Shown here piece after piece: positions 38,546 to 49,915 of a stretch of 64,000 nucleotides of DNA. Within the stretch, counting starts at the first letter, position 1; every line of letters begins with the position of its first letter. The stretch spans positions 43,941,688-44,005,687 of the forward strand of contig NC_091300.1 of assembly GCF_038502225.1 (NCBI RefSeq). Direction: 5' to 3'. Below the pieces are notes generated by a model that worked only from the letters and a program-made list of their open reading frames with translations, made no database searches and was not told where the DNA came from. Both the position numbers and the translations under genes were made by a program. The stretch comes from Cherax quadricarinatus (taxonomy: Eukaryota > Arthropoda > Malacostraca > Decapoda > Parastacidae).

Positions 38546-38817
38546 TTGAACAGTGAATTATTTTGCAAGGTCTGGATTACATGTTGACAATAGCCCTCCA
38601 TTTTTTTTCATTTATGGGGATTTGTGTGCAATTAGTGTATATTTCAATTATATTATTGTTCAAGGCCCTTAACTATCTTTTGCTAACTAGTACCAACTAC
38701 CTCATATATCTTTTTTTTTTCTACTTTTTTTATTCTTTTGCTACCTTAACTTGTATATTTTATCTTGTCAATTTAAATCTAGTTATACTCTAATTCTTGT
38801 AAACAACTTATATAACA

Positions 38818-39165
38818 CCTTAGTGCAATTACAATTGAGAGTCTTGTGCCTTTTTTATATTATTAGATTAAACTCAGTTGTACTATAGTCAATACCAAAT
38901 TCATTATATTAGACCATATTGCAATTACTAGTGAGAGACTGGTGCTATTTTTAATTTGTATTTTTATATTATTAGATTAAATCTAGTTGTACTATAGATC
39001 ATTCTAGCTCAAAACATAGACTCCACAAAAGTCATTATATTAGACCTTAGTGCAATTACAAGTGAGAGTCTTGTTCTATTTTAAATTTGTATTTTTATAT
39101 TACTAGTTTATACCTAGTTGTACTTTAGTTCATTCCAGCACAACACAGACAACATCAACTTCATT
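38818..39165 (+). promoter_or_regulatory. Three tandem 5' units of LINE-C (possible promoter monomers)
   Basis: Units at about 38818-38912, 38913-39043 and 39044-39165 each begin like TTAGTGCAATTACAAGTGAG, then GTCTTGT...TTTTTATATTA, then TAGTTGTACT(A/T)TAG. They end near TTCATTATATTAGACC. The minus LINE-C copy has only one such unit (about 49120-49000, reverse). Variable-number 5' monomers act as promoters in mouse L1; that function here is inference. Confidence 0.55.
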
Positions 39166-39304
39166 ATGTGTAGTAGTGACTATACTCTATATGACCAAAA
39201 TACTCTAGCTATATACTTATCCAAGCTTCCCACCACTACAGATATCAGTACTAGAACTCAACACATAACTCAGGATATAAATAACCATAATTTAAACCTA
39301 GAAG

Positions 39305-42240
39305 ATGATTGATCACGTTGACCCTGATCTAAACCTCCATAATCTGACACACAATCAAAACCTATTGGAAAGTAACTGCCTTTATTACACAGCATCACAA
39401 GCCAGCACTATCCTAAACAATGCTAAAAGTCTATCAGTACTTAACTACAACATCAGATCCTTAAGCAAACACTATGATGACCTCCTGGCACTCCTTGAAT
39501 CACTAAAGACACCCTTCTCTTACTGAGACCTGGCTTAAGCAGGACACAATAGATATCTACCCTCTACCAGGATACACAGCAATTCACAACTGCAGACCAA
39601 ACCAAGTTGGGGGTGGTATTGTAATCTATTACTCTAACCAATTATCTTGTATTAGCACCACTTGCTTTAGTGATGAATATGGGGAATACATTTTTGCTGT
39701 AAAAAACCTTAAGACACCTATAACAATCGGTGCCATTTACCGGATACCTCACACAAACATCCCAAATTTCAGTGAGAAATTAAAGTCACTAATAACAAAC
39801 AGACAAATGAATAAGCACCACCTTCTCTTAGCTGGAGACTTCAACATCAACCTTGGCTTACTAGATGATCAGCCTGTAACTGATTTCATCAACAATATGA
39901 ACAACACACTTCTCATACCAACTATAACTAAACCAACCAGGGTCACTGAGACAAGTGCAACCATAATAGACCAGATATGGACCAATATACTAGCCCCCCT
40001 TAAATCAGGGATAATCACAGATAGCACTACAGACCACTACCCTACCTTCCTCCTGACAAACATTAATAAACCACCACTTGAATACAACAAAGTCTCATTT
40101 AGACTCCATGACGAGGCCTCAATAAGGAAGTTCACAACTGACCTAGAGATTGTTGACTGGCCTACAGAATTCTCCAAGGCCAATGGTATTGATGACTGGA
40201 CAGACATTTTTCTTAACAAATTACTTAGACTATACAACAAACATTGTCCTATAAAAACGAAACAGATCACAAACAAACGGCTTGGTTGCCCATGGCTAAC
40301 CAGCACCATTCTGAAATCCATTGACAAGAAACACCAATATGCAAAGCAATATAGACAGGGCTTAATACACAAAGATATTCTTAAACACTATTCATCAGCT
40401 CTCACCAAAGTAATAAAGAAAGCCAAACAACTATACTACTCCAGTAGATTCATAGACACTAGAGGAGATATAAAAAAGACCTGGAAAACACTCTCTCAGA
40501 TTCTAGGGACCCACAAACTGAAAAAAAACAAGAATATTGTCCTAACTAAACCTAATGAAACACCACTACATCCCACTGACACAGCTAACAAAATAAACGA
40601 CTTCTTCTCAGCCATAGGATCTAATCTTGCCAATAAAATCCCACATACTAATGTCCATGCCAGGGACTACCTAGATGGGAATTTCCCAAATTCCTTCTAT
40701 CTTGCACCAACTGAGCCCTCGGAAGTCACCGAGATTATAAAGTCACTTAAAAACAACTCAGGGAATCTGTCTAATGTCCCACCATTACTGTACAAGGGAG
40801 CGGCCCATATCCTTTTGCATGCTATTTCATTACTTTTTAACAAGTCACTAGAAACTAGCACCTTCCCGAAACTACTCAAGATGGCAAGGGTTACACCAAT
40901 ACATAAAGGTGGTGACCCTACAGACTTAAACAACTATAGGCCAATATCAAACTTACCATTGCTATCCAAAATCTTTGAGAAACTTGTGCACAGGAGACTA
41001 TATTCATTTATAACAGCACAAAACATACTCAACCCCTGCCAATTTGGATTTAGGAAAAATAAAAGCACTAATGATGCAATCATAAAAGTGCTAGATCTGC
41101 TTTACACAGCATTGGAAAATAAGGAATATCCACTAGGAATTTTTATTGACCTAAGAAAAGCTTTTGACACAGTAGACCACGACATCCTACTCCACAAACT
41201 TGACCATTACGGTATAAGAGGCCATGCGCTTGCTTATTTCAAATCTTACCTTACTAATAGGTATCAGTATGTTACCATTAAAGACACAGCATCAACAACA
41301 CGGCCACTTGATACTGGAGTTCCACAGGGAAGTGTCCTTGGTCCCCTGCTCTTCCTCATATACATCAATGATCTTCCAAACGTATCCCAACACCTGAAAC
41401 CCATTCTCTTTGCTGACGACACGACTTATGTCATCTCTCACCCTAATCTTGCCACCCTCAACACCATTGTTAACGAGGAGCTGATCAAAATATCGACTTG
41501 GATGACAGCCAATAAACTTACTCTTAACACTGACAAAACCTACTATATTATGTTTGGTAGCAGAGCAGGAGATGCACAAATTAACATTAAGATCGACAAC
41601 ACTCTAATTACCAGGCATAATGAGGGCAAATTCCTAGGCCTATACCTTGACAACAACCTGAATTTCAGCACCCATATCCAACACATAACCAAAAAAGTAT
41701 CCAAAACAGTTGGGATCCTCTCCAAGATACGATACTACGTGCCGCAAAATGCCCTTCTCACACTATACCACTCATTTATCCATACCTCACCTATGCTATT
41801 TGTGCTTGGGGATCAACTGCAGCAACACACCTAAAGCCAATAATAACCCAACAAAAAGCTGCAGTAAGAATAATCACTAAATCCCATCCCTGGCAACACC
41901 CCCCCCCCCCCACTCTTCATAGATCTAAACTTACTCCCTGTTCAGTACATCCACACTTACTACTGTGCAATCTACATCTACAGGACCTTAAACTCCAATA
42001 TCAACCTTGACCTAAAACGCTTTCTTGATAGTTGTGACAGAACCCACAGGCATAACACCAGACACAAACATCTCTACGATATTCCCCATGTCCGACTAAA
42101 CCTTTACAAAAATTCAATGTATGTCAAAGGCCCTAAAATCTGGAACACCCTACCTGAGAACTCTAGAACTGCAGACACATTCATCACCTTCAAAACTACC
42201 ATTAGAAAACATCTTATCTCCCTGATAAACCCCATCAACT
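39305..42240 (+). pseudogene. LINE-C ORF2: endonuclease-reverse transcriptase, two or more frameshifts
   Basis: The endonuclease start (SVLNYNIRSLSKHYDDLLAL) lies in the frame ending at 39526. A frameshift follows near 39520, with LTETWLKQD and GGGIVIYYSN in other frames. The long open frame 39807-41834 has LLAGDFNINLG, the end of the endonuclease, and the whole RT: NNYRPISNLPLLSK (about 374), [34 protein letters not shown] (about 505), LFADDTTYV (about 535). A frameshift near 41780 and a (C)14 run near 41897 break the C terminus, whose end (VKGPKIWNTLP, ISLINPIN) is recognisable to 42240. The RT core is intact. Confidence 0.88.
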
Positions 42241-42739
42241 AACTACACGAATACCACCTGGTGGTTCACACTTACACTCACTCACCCATTTGACCATAAA
42301 CAGAAATATTAATCTCAATCTTAAAATAATGAATCCTATGATACTCCAATACTGAAACTATGTACTGTGCCAAAACAAAAGCATTCACATTGCTAAACTC
42401 ACAAACTAGTATTTAGTCACTTAGCTATAATACCAACTTACCTCATAATTTGTAATATTTTAAAATAAAGAATTAAACTAAGTCTGCCCGAAGTGCCTAG
42501 CCATGCTAGGCGTTCTAGTGGTACACTCTGTAATCATTATTTAACTACATGTAAACCACACAACAACCAAATTCTGTAAATTCAACATTGTAATCTTTAT
42601 AGAGAATAAACTTTGAATTTGAATTTGAATTGAATTTGAATGACTTAAGTCATAAATCGAGACTTCAGTCAGGACTTAAGTTATGACTTGGGTATTGGCT
42701 TATGTCATGACTTAAGTGGAAGTGGGCTATGACCAACGT

Positions 42740-42955
42740 CCAATGGGGATTCCCAGTGACTTGATGGCTAAAGCTCTCGCTTCACACGGCGAGGGTCTGG
42801 GTTCAATTTCCAGCGAGGGTAGAAACATTGGGAGTGTTTCTTTACACGGGGAACTGGGAGTTAGTCGACTGGTGTGGGTCGCATCCTGGGCCAAAACTGA
42901 CCTAATTTGGCTGGACTGCTCTGAGAGCATAACAAGCGGCTTTCTACATATATAA
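42740..42955 (+). mobile_element. tRNA-derived SINE (core family)
   Basis: Head with an A-box-like TGATGGCTAAAGCTCTCG and a B box GGGTTCAATTTCC, then the core GTTAGTCGACTGGTGTGGG and CATCCTGGGCCAAAACTGAC. The tail is GCATAACAAGCGGCTTTCTA. It sits exactly between the tails of the two LINE-C copies. It is the most complete copy of this SINE in the window. Confidence 0.7.
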
Positions 42956-44990
42956 TAAAATCAAATCAAAAGTTTATTCTCTATAAAGATTACAAAGTGG
43001 GGTTTACATATTATAAAATACTAATTACAGAGAGGGCCACTATTATGACTAGGCATTTCGGGCAGACTAATAATAATTCAAACTCTATATTGATATTAAG
43101 ACTAGGTAACTGCATTACAGTTTGTAAAATTAGCAACGAGAATGGTTTTGTCTTGGCATGATACATAGTTTCTATCGAAGCTCCTATATTGGAGTATCTC
43201 AGGAAAACTTATGACTAGTTTAAGAGTCATTATGTAATAGTTGTATTATGTATTTTTTGTTTACAGTCATTTGGGTGAGTGTAAGTGTAAATTAGAGTGA
43301 ATCACAGATATCGAGAACATCTGTGATTGTTTTTCATGTAATCAGCTGACGGTGGGGTTGTCAGGGTGTTCCAGATTTTAGGTCCTTTTATGTACATTGA
43401 ATCTTTGTATAGGTTTAGCCGGACATGGGGAAATGTCATAGAGATTTTTGTGCCTGGTGTTATGCCTGTGGGTCCTGTCACTATCAAGAAAGTGTTTTAG
43501 TTCAGGGTTAATATTGGATTTTACAGTTCTGTAAATATAGATTGCACAGTAGTAAGTGTGACTGTTCTGTACAGTAAGTTTAAATCTTTGAAGTGTGGGG
43601 GGCGGGGTGTTGTTGCTTGGGATTGGGTTGCAAGATTATTCGTACCCTGGCTTTTTGTTGGGTTATTATTGGCTTTAGATGTGTTGCTGCTAATCCCCAG
43701 GCACAAATAGCATAGGTGATTATTATTATTATAATAAAAAAGAAGCGCTAAGCCACAAGGACTATACAGCACAAATAGCATAGGTGAGGCAGGGATAGAG
43801 TGAATAATATAATGTGAGAAGGGCTGATTGTAGCACGTAGTAACGTATCTTGGAGGGGATCCCAACCATTTTGGATATTTTTTTTTTTGTTATGTGTTGG
43901 ATATGGGCGCTGAATTTCAGGTTGCTGTCGAGGTGTAGGCCCAGGAATTTGCCCTCATTATGTTTGGCAATAAGAGTGTTGTCGATCTTAATGTTTAGTT
44001 GTGCAACACCTGCTCTGTTACCAAACATAATATAGACGGTTTTATCAGTGTTAAGTGTAAGTTTATTGGCTGTCATCCAAGTAAATACTTTTATTAGCTC
44101 CTCGTTAATAATGGTGTTGAGTGTGGCAAGATTTGGGTAGGAGATGACATAAGTCGTGTCGTCAGCAAAGAGAATGGGTTTCAGGTGTTGTGATACGTTG
44201 GGAAGATCACTGATGTATAAGAGGAAGAGCAGGGGACCAAGGACACTTCCCTGCGGCACTCCAGTATCAAGTGGTCGTGTTGACGAGGTTGTATCTTTAA
44301 TGGTGACGTACCTGTTAGTAAGGTAGGATTTTAAATATGCGAGTGCATGGCCTCTTATTCCATAATGGTCAAGTTTGTGGAGTAGGATGCCATGATCTAT
44401 TGTGTCGAAAGCTTTCTCTAGGTCAATAAAAAGTCCTAATGGATATTCCTATTTTTCAGTGCTGAGTAAAGCAGATCTACCATTTTTACAATTACATCCT
44501 TTGTGCTTTTTTTTTTTCTGAAGCGAAACTGGCATGGGTTGAGTATGCTTTTTGCTGTAATAAACGAATATAATCTCTTGTGCACGAGTTTCTCGAAGAT
44601 TTTGGATAGCAACGGTAAGTTTGATATTGGCCTACAGTTGTTTACATCTGTGGGGGTCACCACCTTTGTGTATTGGTGTAACCCTTGCTGCCTTGAGTAG
44701 TGTCGGGAAAGTGCTAGTTTCTAGTGACTTGTTAAAAAGTAATGAAATAGCATGCGAAAGGACATGGGCCGCTCACTTATACAATAATGGTGGGACTTGA
44801 GACAGATTCCCTGATTTATTTGTAAGTGACTTGATAATCGTGGTGACTTTAGTGGGCTCAGTAGGTGCAAGTTAGGAGGAGTTTGGGAAATTCAAGTCTA
44901 AGTAATCACTTGCTCGGGCGTTGGTACCTGGGATTTTACTAGAGAGATTTGATCCTATGGTTGAGATGAAGTCATTTATCTTATTAACTG

Positions 44991-45379
44991 ATAAATTAGA
45001 CACATGTGCAACTCTTGGGTATCTTTATTGAGGAAACGTTTCGCCACACAGTGGCTTCATCAGTCCATACGTAGGAGAAAACTTGAAGAACAGGAGGAGA
45101 ATGAGGTAATCAGTCCCTCAACCTTGAGTCGATGTGTTCAGTCCATCAATCTTGAATAGAATACCTATTGAATATTCTATTCAAGATTGATGGACTGAAC
45201 ACATCGACTCAAGGTTGAGGGACTGATTACCTCATTCTCCTCCTGTTCTTCAAGTTTTCTCCTACGTATGGACTGATGAAGCCACTGTGTGGCGAAACGT
45301 TTCCTCAATAAAGATACCCAAGAGTTGAACATGTGTCTAATTTATCAACATGTCGGTTCTCTGAACCATTCATCTACAA
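44991..45379. mobile_element. Palindromic Penelope-like/hammerhead element, copy 7
   Basis: Palindrome 44989-45347 centred at 45168, with long matching arms and a loop of about 9 nt. The right arm has the best core of the family: CTGATGA, GCCAC-TGT-GTGGC, GAAACG (45273-45299), then AATAAA at 45307-45312. The left arm carries the mirror image (45063-45037). After the palindrome lies the terminal hairpin GGTTC-TCT-GAACC (45354-45366). The 13-bp duplication ATCTTATTAACTG (44978-44990 and 45380-45392) flanks the unit. The uninterrupted LINE-C copy near 40590 shows the empty site. Confidence 0.82.
45273..45299 (+). ncRNA. Hammerhead-ribozyme-like core (best copy)
   Basis: Contains C3-U4-G5-A6-U7-G8-A9, a 5-bp stem II with a 3-nt loop (GCCAC-UGU-GUGGC) and G12-A13-A14. 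One extra A sits between A9 and stem II, and stem III (ACGUUU) is very short, as reported for the minimal hammerheads of Penelope-like elements. Activity is not shown. Confidence 0.6.
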
Positions 45380-46277
45380 ATCTTATTAACTGTATCAAAA
45401 GGCTAGTATTTTTCAGTTTGTGGGTGCCCAGAATCTGAGTGTTTTCCAGGTCTCTTTTTCACATCTCCTCTTGTTTCAGTGAATCTGCTGGAGTAGTACA
45501 ATTGTTTGGCTTTTATTAATCTGGTGAGAAGTGATGAATAATATTTAATATCTTTGTGTATTAAGCCATGTCTATATTGCTTTTCATATCAATGAATCTT
45601 AGTACGCTGTTAGTTAGCCATATGCAACCTAGCCGTTTATTCACGATCTGTTTCGTTTTTATAGGACAATGTTTGTTGTATAGTCTAAGTAATTTATTAA
45701 CAAATATGTCTCTCCAATCGTCGATACTATTGGCCTTGGAGAATTCTGTAAGCCAGCCAACCGTCTCTAGCTCTGCTGTGAAGTTACTTATTGAGGCCTC
45801 GTCATGGAGTCTAAATGAAACTTTGTTGTATTCCAGTTATGATTTACTAAATGTTTGTTAAGAGGAAGGTGGGGTAGTGGTCAGTAGTGCTGTCTGTGAT
45901 TATCCCTGATTTAACGGAGGCTAGTACATTGGTCCATATATGGTCAATTATGGTTGCACTTGTCTCAGTCAGCCTGGTTGGTTTAGTTATTGTTGGTATG
46001 AGAAGTGTGTTGTTCACATTGTTAGTTAAATTAGTTACAGGCTGATCATCTGGTAGGCCAAAGTTGATGTTGAAGTCTCCAGCTAAGAGAAGGTGGTGCT
46101 TGTTCATTTGGTTGTTTATTATTGTCTTTAATTCCTCACTGAATTTTGGGATGGTTGTATGAGGCATCCAATAAATGGCACCGATTGTTATAAGAGTCTT
46201 AAGGTTTTTTACAGCAAAATCAGCAAAAATATATTCTCCATATCCATCATTATAGCAAGTGGTGTTAAAACAAGATA

Positions 46278-48549
46278 CAGTGGTCTCCCGCTTTTCGTAG
46301 TTCCCGGCAATCGTAAAATTCGCCAATCATAGGGGTATTTTCGTATAAACATGGACTTGCTTTTCATAGGTTGACTCGCGAGTCGTAGTTCGTCCGGGAC
46401 GCGTACCCACGGCGTGAGCCAACGCGGCAACCAGTCTGGCATTGTTTACCAGTGAGCGAAGGTCCCCTCACATGCTCCAGCGAAATATCTCATAATATTC
46501 CATTCATTTTAGTGCTTGCAAGTACTAAATAAGCTACCATGGCTCCAAAGAAAGCTCCTAGTGCCAAGCCTGTGGTAAAGAAGGTGAGAAATACGATTGA
46601 ATTTAAGAAAACCATCATTGAACAATATGAAAGTGGTACAAGTGTGGCCGAACTGTCCAGGATGTATAAGAAACCCTACACAACCTTATGTTCCATAGTG
46701 GCCAAGAAAAATGAAATAAAGGATGCTGTTGTTGCAAAGGGAGTAACTATGCTGACAAAAATGAGATCACCAGTACTGGAAGAGGTTGAGAAGTTATTAT
46801 TGGTTTATTTGTGAAAAGGCTAGGCAGTTGCATGAAGATTTGGTAAAGAAATTGCCTGCAAATAGTGGTGAAGTGAGTGAATTTAAGGCCAGCCAAGGCT
46901 GGCATACACAGTGTGGTAAGGCATGGTGAGGCTGCCAGTTCAGACCACAAGGCGGCTGAAAAATATGTGCATGAATTTCAGGAGTACATAGAGGCTGAAG
47001 GACTGAAACCTGAACAAGTGTTCAATTGTGACGAAACAGGCTTCTTTTGGAAGAAAATGCCAAAGAGGACCTTCATTACACAAGAGGAAAAGGCAATGCC
47101 AGGACACAAGCCTATGAAAGACAGGCTGACGCTAATGTTCTGTGCTAATGCTAGTGGGGATTTCAAAGTGAAGCCATTACTAGTGTACCATTCTGAAAAT
47201 CCCAGAGTGTTCAGGAAAAACAATGTTATGAAGAGTAAATTGTGTGTGTTTTGGAAATCTAATAGTAAGGCATGGATCACAAGGGAAATTTTCGTCGAGT
47301 GGTTCAATGAAGTGTTTGGCCCTAGTGTGAAGGAGTATCTCCTGGAAAAGAAATTGGATCTCAAGTGCCTGCTAGTAATGGACAATGCACCTGCTCATCC
47401 TCCAAACTTGGATGACCTAATTTTCGATGAGTTTGGGTTCATCACAGTAAAGTTCTTGCCCCCGAATACCACTCCTCTCTTCCAACCCATGGACCAGCAG
47501 GTTATTGCAAACTTTAAAAAACTCTACACAAAAGCAATGTTTCACAGGTGCTTGACTGTGACCACAGACACTCACTTGACTCTAAGGGAATTTTGGAGAG
47601 AACACTTCAGCATCCTCCACTGCATAACCCTTATAGGTATGGCTTGGGAGGGAGTGACTACCAGGACTTTGAACTCTGCCTGGAGAAAATTGTGGCCAGA
47701 TTGTGTCGACAAGAGGGATTTTGAAGAATTTGGGACTGACCCTAATGAGCCTATGTCTGTTGTAAAATCAATTGTGGCACTGGGGAGTTCCATGGGGTTG
47801 GATATGAGTTTGGAGGATGTGGAAGAATTGGTGGAAGACCACAATGAAGAGCTCACCACTGAGGAACTGCAAGAGCTTCAGCAGGAAGAGCAACACATCG
47901 CAGCTCAGAATCTTGCTGCAGAGGAGGGAGAAGAGAGATGGAAGAAGGTGCCTTCTTCAGAAATTAAAGAGATTTTTACTATGTGGGGTAAGATGGAAAG
48001 CTTTATGGAGAAACATCACCCTAAAAAGGTTGTTGCAAGCCAGGTTGGCAACATGTACAGTGACAAAGTCTTGGCCCATTTTAGGGAAGTGTTAAAGAGA
48101 CGCCAGAAACAGAGCTCTCTCCACAGTTATTTTGTGAGACAGAACTCAGTGACTCTCAAGGTGGTCCTAGTGGCATTAAGAAACAGAGAAGAGAAGCAAC
48201 CCCAGAAAAGCAAATGGTACCTGAGGTGTTGATGGAAGGGGATTCCCCTTCCAAACTATAAACAATCCACTCTCTCTCCTCCTCCAGTCTAACATACACT
48301 AAGAAGAATCTCCAATAAAGGTAAGTGTTATGCTGTTAATGTTTCATTCATCATTTCCCATTGTATTGTTTATGTACTACATCTATATTTCATGTTAAAA
48401 ATTTTTTTGTTTTAATACTTCTGGGTTTCAGGAACGGATTAATTGTATTTACATTATTTCTTATGGGGAAAATTGATTCGTAAATCGTAAATTTCGTTTA
48501 TAGTAACGGCTCAAGGAACGGATTAATTACGAACAACGAGGGACCACTG
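46278..48549 (+). mobile_element. Tigger/pogo-like DNA transposon
   Basis: 2272-bp element flanked by TA on both sides (46276-46277 and 48550-48551). The terminal inverted repeats begin CAGTGGTCTCCCGCTTTTCG on the left and CAGTGGTCCCTCGTTGTTCG on the right (reverse complement), with a few mismatches over 22 bp. Inside is one transposase gene, frameshifted. The insertion interrupts LINE-C; the + LINE-C copy at about 39645 shows the intact target (CAATTATCTTG). Movement is by cut and paste with TA duplication. Confidence 0.93.
46539..48236 (+). pseudogene. Tigger/pogo-like (CENP-B family) transposase, frameshifted
   Basis: The N-terminal part (46539-46812) is a psq/CENP-B helix-turn-helix domain (IIEQYESGTSVAELSRMYKK). 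Near 46800-46930 the frame changes at least twice; the piece EKARQLHEDLVKKLPANSG lies in a third frame and part of the second DNA-binding domain is missing. The long frame 46877-48232 carries the DDE_1 catalytic domain: FNCDETGFFWKK (Asp52 of that frame), LLVMDNAPAHPP (Asp169) and PLFQPMDQQVIANFK (Asp206), the DDD set usual in pogo/Tigger. A late indel near 48150 puts the last 30 residues out of frame. Confidence 0.9.
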
Positions 48550-49196
48550 TATTTCATTAGAGTAATAGATTGCAATGCCACCCCCAACTTGGTATGATCT
48601 GCAGTTGTGGATTGCTCTGTATCCTGGCAGTGAGTAGATATCTATTGTGTCCTGCTTAAGCCTGGTTTTTAGGGAATCAAGAGTAACAGGAGGTCATCAG
48701 TGTTTGCTTAAGGACCTGATGTTGTAGTCAAGAACTGCTAGACTTTTAGTAGTATTTGGGACAGTGCTGTCTTGTGATGCTGTGTAATAGAGGCAGTTTC
48801 CAATAAATTTTGGTTAGGAGTTAGATTATATAGGTTTAGAACCGGGTCGATGTGATCATTCATCATTTAGGTTCAATGGTAATTCCTTATATCATGTATA
48901 GTGTGTTGAGTTCTAGTACTTATATCTGTAATAGGGGGATGTTTGGACAAGTTTATGGCTAATGTATGTTGGTCAAATAGAGTGTAGTAACTAATAAACA
49001 ATGAATTTGGTGTTGACTATGTATTAAGCTAGAATGAACTAAGATATTAACTAGAAATAAACTAACAAAATTATAAAATAAAGTAGCACCAGACTATCAC
49101 TTGTAATTGCACTAAGGCTAATGTAAGTTGTTTACAATAGATAGTAGAATAAATGTGCACAGTTCTAATTTAGTCTATATGAGTGTTGCAGTGTTA

Positions 49197-49615
49197 TAAG
49201 AACATAAGAAAGAAGGAACACTGCAACAGGCCTACTGACCCATGCGAAGCAGGTCCATGTTCCCCCCCCGGATAAGCCCAATGACCCACCTAGTTAGGTC
49301 ACTTCCACTTAAGGAAGGAGCACGGCATCAGACCTAGTAGCACAGGCTAGTCAGGTCCAACTCACACTCACCCACACCCACTCATGTATTTATATAACCT
49401 ATTTTTAAAATTACACAACATTTTAGCTTCTATAACTGTACTCGGGAGTTTGTTCCACTCATCCACAACTCTATTACCAAAACCGTGCTTTCCTATATCC
49501 TTCCTGAACCTGAATTTTTCCAACTTGAAGCCATAGCTGCGAGTCCTGTCTTGGCCGAAAATTTTCAGCACGTTATTTACATCCCCTTTATTTATTCCCG
49601 TTTTCCATTTATACA
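49197..49615 (-). pseudogene. LINE-B 3' fragment
   Basis: Last 85 or so codons of ORF2 (YKWKTGINKGDVNNVLKI to YKYMSGCG), 3' UTR and TTCTTATG-type end at 49199-49213. It is inserted directly at the 5' edge of the minus LINE-C and against a LINE-F piece. 5'-truncated and inactive. Confidence 0.82.
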
Positions 49616-49915
49616 TTCCCTTAAATATAAGCAAATTCTAGGTTTAAATAGTTACACTGAACTAATTAATAAATCAAACCGGATCACACAGTGCTCAGCC
49701 ACTCTAATTGACAACATTGTAACCACTCTGAGAACATTAGTCAGTCAGGTGTCATTACCACAGGCCTTAGTGATCATTTCATCATTTACTACACCAGGAA
49801 AATTGCTAGGGAACGGATAGGCTTACACAGGACAATAAAATGAGATCAACTAGAAAACACAGTAAAGAAACACTGATAAATAGGCTACACAATTGTGATT
49901 TGACAGTTGTGGAAA
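49616..49915 (+). pseudogene. LINE-F endonuclease end
   Basis: Reads LGLNSYTELINKSNRITQCSATLIDNIV, then, after a shift, a TGLSDHF-like end of an APE endonuclease and MRSTRKHSKETLINRLHNCD. The continuation (TSCTDVKDAWEKFKTMF) is found at 52375, 2.4 kb away, so later insertions lie between. Confidence 0.65.

Larger units (their letters stand above)
38560..42645 (+). mobile_element. LINE-C, plus-strand copy
   Basis: Non-LTR element with a 5' region containing three tandem A/T-rich units (38818-39165), a broken ORF2 (about 39305-42240), a 3' UTR and a 3' end of TTTGAA repeats (about 42612-42641). The left boundary is inferred from similarity to the minus copy. It stands tail to tail with the second LINE-C copy. 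No separate ORF1 is recognised. Confidence 0.8.
43300..46326 (-). pseudogene. LINE-C ORF2 remnants (minus copy)
   Basis: Coding pieces in several frames. The order on the minus strand is: endonuclease (46326-45847), linker, RT fingers (44663-44436), RT palm with FADD (44259-43762) and C-terminal part (43487-43302, MYIKGPKIWNTL). Frameshifts include one around 44436-44440 and a T run at 44510. The segment between 45380 and 45840 holds the region before the RT with stops. Inactive. Confidence 0.8.
42956..49195 (-). mobile_element. LINE-C, minus-strand copy, interrupted twice
   Basis: Same family as 38560-42645 but older-looking. The 3' end (ATCAAATCAAAAGTTTATTC on the plus strand) is at 42956. 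RT pieces lie at 44259-43762 ([26 protein letters not shown]) and 44663-44436 (NCRPISNLPLLSKIFEK). Endonuclease pieces lie at 46326-45847 (LLAGDFNINFGL). The 5' region reaches about 49195. A palindromic element (44991-45379) and a Tigger transposon (46278-48549) were inserted later. Many indels are present. Confidence 0.85.
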
